A DNA stretch of 64,000 nt from Siphonodentalium dalli (GCA_032622095.1 CP136064.1:177212247-177276246); one strand, 5' to 3'. Positions 43,170 to 55,190 are shown, counted from the stretch's first letter. Notes: generated by a model not told the origin, from the sequence alone. A program made the numbers and translations.

Positions 43170-45130
43170 TTGACAAGTTTCATAATGATCGGATCAGGGA
43201 TGTGGTCTGTTGGGTGTGCCAAAGGATTTAGTGATGCAAAGAAGTGGCCATGTTTTTTTGCCGAATGACCCCGAAATGACTCGTTCCCACCTACATGTCA
43301 ATGTCAAAATCCATGACAAATTTCATGAAGATCACACAAACAGATCGGTCTATAACCCATGCTAATGGATTTTGTAGAAATATTTATTCATACAAAGAGT
43401 AAAATCCAAAATGGCCATTGGTGGCCATATATTTTTGCCGAATGACCCCAAAATGACTCGTTCCCATCAAGAGGTCACACCGATGATCCATATGAAGTTT
43501 GGTGATGATCAGATCAGGGATGTGGTATGTGGGGTGTGTCAAAGTAATTAGTGATGCAAAGAGTAAAATCCAATATGGCTGCCGGCGGTCATGTTTTTTG
43601 GCCAAATGACCCCAAAATGACTCGTTCCCATCTAGACCCCGATGATCCCTATGAAGTTTGGTGATTATCGGATCAGGGATGTGTCAAAGGATTTAGTGAT
43701 ACAAAGAGTAAAATCCAAGATGGACACCAGCGGCCATGTTTTTTGGCGGATTCATCCTAAAATGACTCGTTCCCATCGACATGTAAATGTCAACATTCAT
43801 GACAAATTTTATGATGATCAGACAAACAGTACGGCCTGTAGCCCGCGCCAATAGATTCAAATTTGAAATCCAAGATGGCTACCTACGGCCATGTTTTTGG
43901 CCGAATTACCCCAAAATAATTCGTGCCCAACTAGGGGCCACCCCAATTATCCATATGAAGTTTGGTGATGATCGGATCAGGATTGTGGTCTGCATGGTGT
44001 GTGAAAGTATTTAGTGATGCAAAGAGTAAAATCCATGTTTTTTTGGCTAAATGATTATAAAATGACTCGTTCCCATCTGCGTGTAAATGTCAACATTCAT
44101 GACAAATTTTACGATGATCAGACAAACAGTACGGCCTGAAGCCCGCGCCAATGGATTCAAAAAGATCCGACCAAAGATACGACCTGCAGCCGCGCGAAAG
44201 TATTTAGTGATGCAAAGAGTAAAATCTAAGATGGCTGACGGCGGCCATGTTTGTTTACCAAATGACCCCAAAATGACTCGTTCCCATCTAGAGATCACCC
44301 CGATGATCCATATGAAGTTTGGTGATGATCGGATCAGAGATGTGGTCTGTAGGATGTGTCAAAGGATTTAGCGATGCAAAGAGTAAAATCCAACATGGCC
44401 ATCAGCGGCCATTTGTTTTGACCGAATGATCCTAAAATGGCTCGTTCACATCTACATGTAAATGTCAACATTCATGACAAATTTTATGATGATCAGACAA
44501 ACAGTACGGCCTGTAGCCCGCGCCAATGGATTCAAAAAGATCCGACCAAAGATACGACCTGCAGCCGCGCGAAAGTATTTAGTGATGCAAAGAGTAAAAT
44601 CTAAGATGGCTGACGGCGGCCATGTTTGTTTACCAAATGACCCCAAAATGACTCGTTCCCATCTAGAGATCACCCCGATGATCCATATGAAGTTTGGTGA
44701 TGATCGGATCAGAGATGTGGTCTGTAGGATGTGTCAAAGGATTTAGTGATGCAAAGAGTAAAATCCAAGATGGCTATCAGCGGCCATGCTTTTTGGCCGA
44801 ATGATCCTAAAATGGCTCGTTCCCATCTACATGTAAATGTCAACATTCATGACAAATTTTATGATGATCACACAAACAGTACGGCCTGTAGCCCGCGCCA
44901 ATGGATTTAATTTTGAAATCCAAGATGGCCACCAGCGGCCATGTTTTTTGGTCGAATGACCCCAAAATGACTCGTTCCCATCTACATGTCAATGTCAACA
45001 TTCATGACAAATTTCATAAACATCAGACCAAAGATACGACCTGTAGCCCGCGCCAAAGGAAATTGTTGACGGACACACACACGCACACACGGACGACGGA
45101 CGCCAACCCATGGCAATAGCTCAAACTTAC
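43170..45130. repeat. Array of AAGATGGC/GGCCATGTT units with a 375 bp higher-order period
   Basis: Two unit types alternate: one with CCGATGATCCATATGAAGTTTGG and GATGTGGTCTGTAGG, the other with ACATGTAAATGTCAACATTC and ACGGCCTGTAGCCCGCGCC. Both contain GAGTAAAATCCAAGATGGC, a GGCGGCCATGTTTTTTGG block and TGACTCGTTCCCATCTA. Units at about 44,074-44,448 and 44,449-44,823 are nearly identical (375 bp period). The array ends with (AC)-rich GACGGACACACACACGCACA, then GGACGCCAACCCATGGCAATA, then AGTTGAGCTAA. Same-phase frames of up to 94 codons arise from the repeats and are not genes. Confidence 0.9.
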
Positions 45131-45134
45131 AAAG

Positions 45135-46047
45135 TAAGTTGAGCTAAGGTGACACTCCACATTTTCAACAGGAATGGGCCCAAAAATAGGGGGCCCATAG
45201 ATTCATTGAAATTTATCTGGATTATGATCCCAAACCATATAGACAATATATATATGCCTGAAATTAGTACAGAATAGGCATTCAGAATTTGATACATAAT
45301 TTCCATAATATATAGGCTATCAAGAGTTATGGCCCTCGATCTTTTGATTGAAAATGTGATTTTTATTCAAAAAATGACCAAAATATTGCATTTTCATACC
45401 CAAGGGGCACGAATACCAGATTTTTTCAAGCATGGTCACCTATGTTGGTTTAAAGGCCTCTGGCTTCCAACATCAATGTGAAAAAATTTCAAACTTTCGC
45501 CGTTAAAAATACCAGAAAATCAATTTTTAATGCAGATGACAAATTTTGGGTGCTAAAAAATCGACCCAGTATCTAGAGCCACTGTTTCGAAGAAAACGCT
45601 ACTGCTGTCTATGGGTGGGGTCAAGGTCACTTGCACTTATTTTTTTCATCAGTCTAGAACATCTTCTAAAATTACACAAATTCATATCCCACCTTGTCTT
45701 AAAGATGGATTATCTCTTTAAATAACAAATTTTAAATAGTTGCGTGGGTATAAAATAATAGATATGAACTGAAGACCTATGTCCGGAAAAGCTTCTATCT
45801 ATTAATATTGATTTTATTTCGAATATTAAATCGGGCCCGTTTATGTTACTATTTTTAGAACCGACCATTCGGATGAGCCCGTATTGCGATATAGAGCAAA
45901 TGTCAAATGAATGTCAAATGAATTGGATTTCAATCGAAAACATGCCCGCCAGTGGCCATCTTGGGGTTACTTTATATATACATGTATCTCTTCGTGTATT
46001 ACTTAGATATATTTCAACATTTCGCATTCCTAATAGCTTCATTGACT
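45135..46047. other. Unassigned, within foldback 2 spacer
   Basis: The stretch carries AGGAATGGGCCCAAAAATAG, GGTTATGGCCCT-like and GGTCAAGGTCACTTGCAC blocks that look repeat-derived, but I find no second copy in the window. A run of 14 C lies at about 46,062 at the arm edge. Confidence 0.35.
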
Positions 46048-48342
46048 GTAACACTTGAAATTACCCCCCCCCCCCCCAAGTTGAGATACACTTTAGTCAA
46101 CGTATAATGATGGATTTCCCCCCGCGATGATGTGCCATTGTGGTTGAGCATATTTTCATGTTCTTTTGCCCAGTAAGCTGAAAATAAACTTTATGAAATT
46201 ATTAATATGATTAGTTGTGTGTCAAATCTGTAACCGATTTGGAATGTACAGGAACCAAATGATCTGCAATGTTTTCCGGTCGAGATATGAAACCGCGGGG
46301 GTTGTTTGATGGCAATTGATTTTCCATTAATCACATCTACTAATGTCTGTCACCGATTAATACAACATGCCATAATTATCTGAACGAATGCGCCAATTAA
46401 AATAGATTCACGCATATAGTATTCAGTGTAGATAGGTCACCAGTCTATTTGGAATACACTGTCAGCACTGCCATGTATTGGAGGTATTAACCTTATGTGC
46501 AAGAATAAATAATTTTAAACTAATTTGGATTCGCGCGGGGGTGCATGTGGGTCACGGTCGTCCACTTATTCAAGTGCAGAAAGTACACGAATATTGAATC
46601 TATATACAGTAGACACGTATTTCGATGAGTTGGTTTACAGTCATTTCAAATAAGAAAAGGGTACACTACTTCACACGGTTCACATAAAAACATGGTGTGC
46701 GTAATAATGAAACAGGTGTAGTTATCTTTATTTACTTTATTTAAACAAATTTTGGGGGACTGTATATTAAAATATCCGGTGTCCGTCCGTCCGTACGGAA
46801 AGTTTCCGGATGAGAACTTTATTTTTGGGCTATCGTTGTTAGAATATGGGTTTGGTCCGCCCATTTTCCCTGAGTTATGTCCCCTTTTCGATTTTGTATC
46901 CGTCCGTTCGGAAAGTTTCCGGATGATAACTATATTTTTGGGTTATCGGATCGAAACCAAATTTTGTAAGTGGGTTTATGAGCTCAAAATATAGGTCAAG
47001 TTCGAACATACATGCAGGTACGGTCCTCCCATTTTTGTCGGAGTTATGGCCCCTTTTCGAGTCAACTTCGACTGACACTGTCGATTTAAGGTTTCCGGAT
47101 GATAACTTACGTATCTGAACCAAATTTGGTATGTCAGGTTATCAGCTTCAAAAACAGGTCAAGTTCGTCCATTTTGGTCGGAATTATGGTCCTTGTCGAC
47201 TTAAAAAATTTTGGTTTCCGGATGATAACTTTACTTTTAGTTATCTGGTTGAATCTCTTGATATTTGGCACGTGGTTCAAATTTCAGAAGACAAAGGCCA
47301 AGTTTGAAATTGGTGACGGTCCGATCAATTTTGGGTTAAAAAAAACTATCCTTACTAAAAAGCCACCTTTGTGGGGGATACGTGATCGCGGACATTTAAT
47401 TTTATTATATCAAATGCTGGTGTGAATTATCACACACTATCTGTGTCTGATTTTTGACACTTTTTTATTTGCGCATTTTTTGGATGATAACTTTACTTTT
47501 AGCTATTTGATTGTTTTTAAATTCTACTGAATCTCTTGATATTTGGTATGTGGTTCAAATTTCAGAAGACAATGGCCAAGTTTGAATTTGGTCATTGTCC
47601 GATGAATAACTTTTTCGAGGTATACACGTGGTCGGCGACCTTTTATTAGCATATGCCGTGGCAAACAACATAACCAGGCATCTAAATTAAAGCGACCCAT
47701 ACTATTCTACTATTAATGCAAATTGAAGCTAGTGATACACGTAGCCAGCGTGTGAAAATGTGCTGATAGGTATAAGCTAAATTACATTAATTACAAGAGT
47801 ACGGACTATATATATGTATACCGTTGGAAGAAGAAAGTGACAAACTGAACAGCATTGTTCCAACTTTTTATAATACCGTATTACGATACGTGTAACAAAA
47901 ATGACTATCTTTGCCGGGAATACTCTGTGCGGTTCATTTGTTTCAGTACATTTGTTCTCTTACATACAGTACTATGGTTAACCAATTCTATACTAAATAC
48001 TCATTGACGAGTAGTAGGAAATGCTACGATACTTATTATATGAATATTTCCCACCAAAGCATATGAATCATACAGCACTTAAATCATCTTTTCGTCTGCA
48101 ACTATTACCTGAACATCCCCCAAATTAATATTAGCCATTCCGATGTATATTTTCACAGTTGAGTGGGAGAGTCAATTTAGTAAAGAACGTGTTAAGATAA
48201 TTTTCTCGTAAATATGCACGGTCCGGTTAGAAACCAAGTTAGTCAACTTTTCCTGAGTCAAATTTCAGCAGTTTACCAGTTAAAGAAAATGAAAACAAAT
48301 ACTTGGAATCACCATCATTAGCATGGCATAATCATCTTTAGT
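46048..48342. repeat. Foldback 2, right arm (~2.3 kb)
   Basis: This is the inverted copy of 37,729-40,322 without the two left-arm insertions. It includes the inverted ~125 bp tandem units at 46,780-47,600 (CCGGATGATAACTTTA, GGTTATCGGATCGAAACCAAA). The outer edge is near GGAATCACCATCATTAGCATGG and CATAATCATC. Confidence 0.9.
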
Positions 48343-48381
48343 ATAGAAAGAGTTATCTCATTTTTACACAATTATTTCACT

Positions 48382-48827
48382 TTAAAGGTACTCAATCCGA
48401 TTCGACGGTCCCCATATCATCAGATTCCAACAACAACAACATTTTTTGAAATGCCGCTTCAGTTATCAGAATCGATTAATTGCCCAAAAATAATGCTAAT
48501 CACAGTCAACTATAGTATAAAATTGCCCAAAACCTGTTATTGATCAACGTTTTGTTCAACGAAATTTTGCCAGTTGTCAAATATCTGACACAAAAAAGCC
48601 ACTGGATTTTAGAGTTATCGATCTTCATCCGCTATCTGGTCAGGTAAGTTCTTCTCGTCGACAGTTTACTGGGCCAGTTAAAATTAAAATAATAGATTTC
48701 AAACATCGATATATGATCACTCCTAGCTTTGATGGGTGGGTTCCTCGACTCGAATCATATATTTTTTACCCCCCGAAGCCAAGGAAATAGTAATTTGCGA
48801 GCGCTAATTCAGATTGAGTACCTTTAA
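48382..48827. mobile_element. 446 bp TTAA-flanked MITE
   Basis: TTAA lies at 48,382-48,385 and 48,824-48,827. The termini AGGTACTCAATCCGA and the complement of TCAGATTGAGTACCT pair with one or two mismatches. No frame is present. It uses the same target preference as the 29.9 kb element but a different sequence, so it is a second TTAA family. Confidence 0.8.
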
Positions 48828-48983
48828 CTGAACCTAGATATTGCAAGTCTCGATCAAACTTCAATCAATCTCAATCAGAGCACTTCAGGTTGTTGGTGTT
48901 GAACTAAAATAACTAGAGGGTAAACAGAATATTACTTATTAGATGTGGATAGTCTTGTGTCAGGTATGTGTATGTACAAAACA

Positions 48984-49060
48984 TTAAAGGCACGGGAGGA
49001 CTTCGCGGTGGTATTGCTGTTAACATAGTCACATAAACCGCCAAAACCACCCGAAGTGCA
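48984..49060. mobile_element. Fragment of the 29.9 kb TTAA MITE family
   Basis: TTAAAGGCACGGGAGG and, after a gap, TATTGCTGTTAACATAGTCAC and AACCGCCA match both ends of the 29,871-30,399 element brought together. It is an internally deleted relic. Confidence 0.6.
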
Positions 49061-49806
49061 TCAACTTGAACCTAGAAAATTTCCCTAATGTTTACGGATA
49101 GATTATCTCTTCGTAAATAGGTTGTATATGAGGCGAATTTGACACCTGTCTGAGAACGCTTTTGTCAATTAATATTGATTTGATATCGATATGTTCTTAC
49201 ATGATGCGATAAACAGTTGGGATGTTTCGTTACTATCTTTAGAACAGACTAGGGTCATGTGAACATTCGATATTCGACTCGATGTGAAATCACATAAAAG
49301 GTTCGATTCGATTTGACATGATTGCGACAATTCTTTAACTTTTTGAACAATCTTACGCAGGGAGTCTCGTGTGACTTTCTCTAATATGAACACGAAAAAT
49401 TGTAGAACATTATCTTCATCTCTTTTAACATGCGGTAGATAACCAGATATTTATCCATCTGGACTCATAGACCCTCGACGGTTTGCTGAATAAGGGGAAA
49501 GTTGTAATACGTGCACAAATATATATAGTAGTACTGTAGGAGGGATAACTCTTTTGTTTAGTTGTCATTTCCCATGTAAGACATGTGTATTTTCAGATAA
49601 ACAATAGAGTTATCGCGCCTACTCTGTATTTGTCAGTTGGTTTGTCCGTCGCCATGTTCTGTTCAGATATTGATCGTGTTTACCCTATTTTTCCATACTC
49701 ATTTGACAATGCGATAAATGCGCCGCATGTGCATCATGATTAAGATGTGTGACTTTGTGGCACTTTGGCTACTATATGTACTCTACACTAAATGGTATAC
49801 TCAACA
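49061..49806. other. Unassigned
   Basis: A 74-codon minus-strand frame (49,169-49,393) starts at GTG and shows no motif. GGTTCGATTCGATTTGACAT at 49,301 is B-box-like, but no A box or cloverleaf accompanies it. Confidence 0.3.
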
Positions 49807-50161
49807 GTAGGATCTAGACCATGCCATGAATCTCTACTATGGCTAACATCATATTCCACCAGTACAAAACCTGAAAACTTATTGCAGTTTTGAAGGGAAC
49901 TTTATAAAGTCGAAAGAATAACGCGGAATATATGTAACAGAAAAACATGCAATTTCGAGTGGACCTTCACCTACAGTGAAGTCCATTATTAAGGAACAGG
50001 TATAAATAACTAAGAAATATATTCCCCGCGTTATATTTTCGACTTTATAAGGTTCCCTGTCGAAACTTCAAAAAGTTCCCAGGTTTTGTACTGGTGGAAA
50101 ATGATCTCTACGGGCTTTAGCCATAGTGGATATTCGTGGCATGATCTACAGTGTGATCCAC
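49807..50161. repeat. 355 bp palindromic foldback
   Basis: The arms run from GATCTAGACCATGCCATGAAT to GTGGCATGATCTACAGTG-type sequence. They share ATTCCACCAGTAC, AAGTCGAA(A/T)(A/G)AATAACGCGG and ACTTCAC around a short centre (CTTCACCTACAGTGAAG). A half copy sits at 3,805-4,010. There is no frame inside; it is a foldback MITE family. Confidence 0.85.
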
Positions 50162-50303
50162 TAGGACCAGTAAGACTGACAATAGCCTTAAAGTGATGTG
50201 AAGCACTCCGGTATGGTGATCAAATAGAAATGGAGAATAATCTTGTTGAAAGTAGTAATTTATACAAATAGTATATCCAAATTGACAACACACGCCGCCA
50301 TTC

Positions 50304-50473
50304 TTATATAAGGATTAACTGGCATGTGGACTGCTTTTATGGAGATGTAACCGCGAGGTAAGTGGTCATAACCGTGGTCATAACCGTTCGGGTTTTACAC
50401 ACAAGTTATGATCACTCACCTCGCGGTTACATCTCCATAAAAACAGTCCACATGACAGTTAATCCTTATATTT
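50304..50473. repeat. 170 bp hairpin, near-perfect 65 bp arms
   Basis: AAGGATTAACTGGCATGTGG and TATGGAGATGTAACCGCGAG pair with CTCGCGGTTACATCTCCATA and CCACATGACAGTTAATCCTT. The loop is about 35 bp (CCGTTCGGGTTTTACACAC). Few mismatches suggest a young inverted duplication or a selected hairpin. Confidence 0.85.
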
Positions 50474-51129
50474 ATATACATTTAGCGAAAAAGCCACTTT
50501 TGTAAATGTATTTAAATCGAAAGTGTATCGTGACAAAACCAGCCCAAAATATACCATAGCACCCTTGGCAAAAGTTAACAGGAACAATTTCTCTTTATAT
50601 TGAAACCCGATGATTTATTAAGTCAATCCTGCGCGAGTCCAAATGCGCCCAAAACATTACGCGTTCGTCTTTCCAAAACCAATGACGCGTTGATGTAATT
50701 ATGAAGCTGCAATTATGACCTCTTGCGCGTTCACCGAGAAATAATTGCAACTAGCCACGTGGGTGCCGACTAATCGGAATGCTGGCTTTAGTGATAATCA
50801 CACTTAGTATGTAAATATATATTAATTAAATTCAGTGACTCTCGATGTCGATATCGTTTTCGTTAGTTTATCGTCGATAGATGCGTCCCGAATCGAGTAG
50901 TAAATATTTACAATTGGGCGTAGTTCTGACGATGTTTTCTATGGAGTGGTACGGTCGATTTGCTTCAAATTTTCGGCAATGTTAGTAGAATGTTACATTC
51001 CTCCAGTTGTCATAGCGCCTGAATACTGACTTATCAGTTCACGCACCGAACAAGTACATGATATGTCTTTAATTATTATTGACATTCTGCATATCGACTA
51101 TACAAATCATACAATTGATGTTCTTTTTA
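50474..51129. other. Unassigned; possible 5' region of the next ORF
   Basis: The stretch contains GATGTCGATATCG and TTATCGTCGATAGATGCG short palindromes, and ends in TTGATGTTCTTTTTAG (51,116-51,130), a splice-acceptor-like tract. A promoter cannot be identified. Confidence 0.35.
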
Positions 51130-51139
51130 GTGAACCAGA

Positions 51140-51304
51140 ATGTCTGATATGGAGCCCGACGATAGTTATTTGGAACCTGTTATTCAGAAGTTTCACCAGC
51201 CTGATATGGGAATTGAACCTGCAGCCAATGAGAATGTCCTTGACGATGAAGAGGGTGTGGTTGATGTTGTAACTGAGTATGATAGTGATTCCGAGGACGA
51301 ATAG
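51140..51304 (+). CDS. 54-residue acidic ORF with acceptor and polyA signal
   Basis: ATG at 51,140 opens a frame ending at TAG 51,302-51,304. It begins MSDMEPDDSYLEPVIQ and ends in an acidic run (VVTEYDSDSEDE). It lies nine bases after an acceptor-like TTCTTTTTAG. An AATAAA signal follows at about 51,386-51,391, so the piece has the layout of a last exon or a short complete exon. Acidic tails of this sort occur in chromatin and chaperone-type proteins, but no family is recognised. A competing longer frame in another phase (51,063-51,272) crosses the acceptor and is less convincing. Confidence 0.45.
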   Translation: MSDMEPDDSYLEPVIQKFHQPDMGIEPAANENVLDDEEGVVDVVTEYDSDSEDE

Positions 51305-51387
51305 GAAACAGAATATGTAGATTGAGTAAAGTTTTCATATTTGGCGTGGATTCCGGTTTGTTCAAATAAGTCTGTCCGGTCTCGAAA

Positions 51388-51817
51388 ATAAAGCATATTA
51401 TATTGATTTCCTTACCACAACCAAAGAGCAAGTAAAGACGCATTCAAGAACAAATATAGTTCCATTTTAAATTTGTCTTTTCGTGTTGGCAAAATTGTTC
51501 AACCACCCTTATCACCCATGTTATCTCACAGTCAACACTAAATAACCCAACACAAATCGGATATCATAATTAACATAATAATAAAGTTCCGTCATTGACA
51601 TCGACGTCACTGTGTGTGCCTATAATACACATGTGTCTTACTAAAAATATTAGGCCGGGTTTAGGGGCTAATTATGTGACATATATTTATTATATTATAA
51701 GAACATTTGAAGATTCATTGTGATAGTTGCAATTATTCTAATAAATGTATTGACATCAGTCAGAATGGGAGACAGTGCATGAGTATGAAGAAACTAGCTA
51801 GAGAACTTCTATTTCTT
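51388..51817. other. AT-rich stretch between two coding-like regions
   Basis: Nothing is recognised until TTCTATTTCTTCCAG, which ends at the start of the pseudogene. Confidence 0.3.
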
Positions 51818-54800
51818 CCAGGTGTTGTGAGGCTCGTGATCTAGCAGTGTTGGCGTTACATCAGATGCTTTCTTCAAATGCAGTCTCCAATGACCATATA
51901 TTCTATCGGATAATTGCCAATTCACTTAAATACATGTCTTTTGGGAATGCACTGGAAATAATCAAATGGGACCTTGAAGTTGTGTCGTTTTGTAATACCA
52001 TAGAGTTCTATGGAGGTGAGAAGCTAATCAATATTCTCAGAGGACCGGGGTCATTCAAAATGGGAAGGAAACAGTCCAAGAATTATGTTGGGATGACGAC
52101 AATATCCCACTATCATCAGAATGGAAAAGCAGAATGAAACCTGTGGTTAGTGGTATAATTAAACAACTGCTCAGTTCATTAAACAATTTCGCCCATCTGA
52201 ACCCAACTATGGAACCACTAACAAAGAAATAATCGGTAGTAGCCTATCATATTTCTCTAGCTATGGACGGAATGGCGATTTCACCTGGATTGGTGTTTGA
52301 TGCACGTCAGTGACGATTCGTTGGTATGAACAAATTAATTGATTTGGACTTCGTCGAACAAAATGCAACCTATAGATCATAATGCATTAAAGGACAGTTT
52401 CATTGTGGAAGTAGAATCTGTCATGCTTACAACGCTGGATGGGCATCTAAGTTTGCATGTGGTGTTAACATATGTGACCCGCCATATCAAATCCAGTCGT
52501 AAGTCGGGATTTTGTTTACCCTGTGCCAATGCATTCTCTTATATATGCGAGTCGACCATAGGTCGCCTCGCATATATAAGAGAATCCATTGGCCTAATCA
52601 TTTTTTTTAAATAAATGTTTCTTACAATTTTTAGGACATAAAATAAAAAAAACATCCATTACCCTGCAGGGAGCCCCACACATATATAGAAGCATGTAGA
52701 AGACTGTCGTCTGCTCATGTTTGTCTGGGGCTCTGTATGGGTGAAATTATAAAATTGTTAAAGAATACAAGAAATAATTATTAAAATTGTAAACAATTGT
52801 TAGGCCAATGCATTCTCTTATATGTGCGAGGCGACCTATGGTCGACTCGCATATATAAGAGAATGCATTGGCACGGGGTAAAAAAAATCCCGACTTACGA
52901 CTGGATTTGATATGGCGGGTCACATATTAGAATATTCTACAAAGTCGTGTTATGGTGAAAATATGGCAGACTGGATAACAAATATAAGTCAATCATCGAA
53001 ACGTGTACCTTGTGCTTGAGCTTAAGTGCTTCTGCAGAGAATGTCGTAACAGAAACACCATCTGCAAATGAAATCGCTGACTGCTGGGCAGCTGAAATAA
53101 TTATCAGCTTGTGATGAGTGCCAAAACCAAGGGAAGCAGTGCATCTGACTATATGTTTTAGTAACTGCTACCGACTGTGGGGAAAACAATAAAAAAAAAC
53201 TCACGAAATCCTCAATCAAATTGACAAAAACATTCTTCCAATTCCTGAGGCAGTTCATATAACAAAACTACTGAATGGTTCATTCGGTAACTGGTGGCTC
53301 GTTTGCCGCGACACCCGAATGTATGTATGCTCGGCACATGCCGAACACAACATGTTGGACTGAAGAAACTAATCAGCCTTGATGATGTTCGAGACAAAGA
53401 CAGGATGGATGTCATCTCATCCATGAGCATAAGTCAACACAGTGTCAGATCCATTGTACAGAAACACACAGTGATCAGCCAAGTAATCATTCCTGAGATA
53501 TTCAGGTTGTGGGAGAGTAACCGGCCCGGTGTTATAGTTCAACCGAGAGCTCTAGCATCCATTGATTTGGGCAATTTCCTCCTTCTTGATGTAAATGGGA
53601 ACGTATTTCACATGAAATTGCATTATCCATCAGATCTCACACTGATTGCTTCATCTTTGAAACCGATGGGATTGACAGTGGTTTTAGATAAATTAATACT
53701 GATTGCTGAGCCACAGGTAAGCAAGCTATCTGCAATAGACTTCTCTGGAGAAAACATCATCCATCTTAGCACTATAACTGTAGCCTACAACAATTGAAGA
53801 GGCATTTGAAAAAAAAGTTTGGAAAACTGACAGCAAACATGCAGAAGGCAAAGAAGGATGAGCTACAAGCTGCGCTCACCAATGCTTTGGACGATTCAGG
53901 AGTTAAACCACACAATCTATAAATTGTTGGAAAACATTCATATCGAATGTACTCTGCCACCATAACAAATAATAATCTTGTGCCTGGGATAATATTCAGT
54001 GACAACTCGAAGCTTGGAACGGATATGATTTTGATATCTGATTCAAGGACACATGGTATTCACAAATGCCGGATTATATGTGATGGATGCCAAGTAAGTC
54101 TTGATACCTAGAACTCTTTGAATGTAACACACCCATGTGCTGTGCCATGCCACCATATTCGCTATTATGTCTGTTGTTGACGGATGTCTTCTCGTTGCTA
54201 ATAGAGAAAACCATACAAAATCATTCAAAATCGCGAATAATGACTATCATAACTTGCTTGCAGTAAACTGTTCAGATAATATTGTTGTATTTAGTGACAG
54301 TATGAATGGTTCCATATATATATATAACAAGGAAACTAAAGAGTTGTTACACCCTTTGTTGGACTGGAAAGCAAGAAGAATGTGATGGGTTCAACACTTC
54401 TTTTATCCAGTTTTCAGCTTTTTTGTTCAACTGCGAGCAGTCACTCGTCGTTGCTGATGCTGTTGTTGGTCACGTGAATATGGTGGATTTGTCAACAGAT
54501 GGACTGGTAGAATACTTAGAATCAATCAATTTGCTCAATCACACCTTCAGGGTCCACGTTCCTGGCGTGATCAAACCAAATCTCAACTTTGAAAAAGCTA
54601 TTGCCAATTTGGAAAAGGTTGTTGCAATACTAATATTTCGGCTTGTACCAAAGCTGTAACGCAAGGCCCTGATGGCACTCCAGCATCGAAGATGACCAAA
54701 AGCGTGCACATGATTTTATCAGTTATTAAGCGCCTGCACGCTTTCGCCAAATGGCACATCACAAAACTATGAAGTTGATATGTCTGCAGTGTTGATATTA

Positions 54801-55190
54801 GTATGTGAACCACTTTTCTGCAATGCTGCGATGCAAAACTGCGATACCTGATGTATTGGAAGTCAGTCATCATTTCAGCACACTTGTGATCGAATGTATG
54901 AAAAGATTAACTGAAAGAGATTATCGCTCCTTCACACACATGATAACATTTTATACCTTACCACGTGGTCATGCTCACATTATTGATGTAAATAACTTGA
55001 AAACGCCAGTATCAAGCAGACAAGAAACTACTGATGAGACAGTGGCGCGTTGATCAAGGACAGGTCAGGCAGAATACAGTGAGAAATGCATACACAAAAG
55101 ACAAACCTGGAACATTGCGGATCAGTTATTACACCAAATACAAAGAGCCAGCCGCAAATCTAGTTGTATATCTCAGGAATTAACAGGCCC
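51818..55190 (+). pseudogene. Frameshifted copy of a large uncharacterised invertebrate protein
   Basis: After the acceptor TTCTATTTCTTCCAG, plus-strand coding continues in shifting frames for 3.3 kb. Pieces in order: an N-terminal part (EFYGGEKLINILRGPGS), AMDGMAISPGLVFDARQ, EVESVMLTTLDGHLSL, CDECQNQGKQC then VLVTATDCGENNK, and DDVRDKDRMD. An uninterrupted ~160-codon part follows (53,320-53,797), then a SAP-like helix pair (KKDELQAALTNALDDSG) and beta-propeller-like strands (IVVFSDSMNGSIYIYN, LVVADAVVGHVNMVDL). Last come TQGPDGTPASKMTKSVH, MRCKTAIPDVLEVSHHF and TKDKPGTL near the end. I recall this order from large unnamed cnidarian and other invertebrate proteins; their function is unknown. 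At least seven frame changes and a 456 bp insertion show it is dead. Confidence 0.7.
52471..52926. mobile_element. 456 bp foldback MITE inside the pseudogene
   Basis: The termini are TATGTGACCCGCCATATC and its complement GATATGGCGGGTCACATA. Inside, four copies of the CTTATATATGCGAG module (also at 7,139-7,302) form two nested hairpins. Flanks TTAACA (52,465-52,470) and TTAGAA (52,927-52,932) look like a slightly mutated 6 bp target duplication. If the element and one flank are disregarded, the pseudogene's reading frame is continuous across the site, which fixes the insertion point. Confidence 0.85.

Noticed and set aside
44087-44746. Two 94-codon frames with nearly identical sequence
   Set aside because: They are products of the 375 bp repeat period, and similar frames exist on the opposite strand over the same units.
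43170-45130. CRISPR-like regular repeats
   Set aside because: Units are over 160 bp, diverged and without unique spacers, in clearly eukaryotic DNA.
49295-49325. tRNA-derived SINE promoter (B-box-like GGTTCGATTC)
   Set aside because: There is no A box at the right distance and no cloverleaf; the match sits in a simple TTCGATT repeat.
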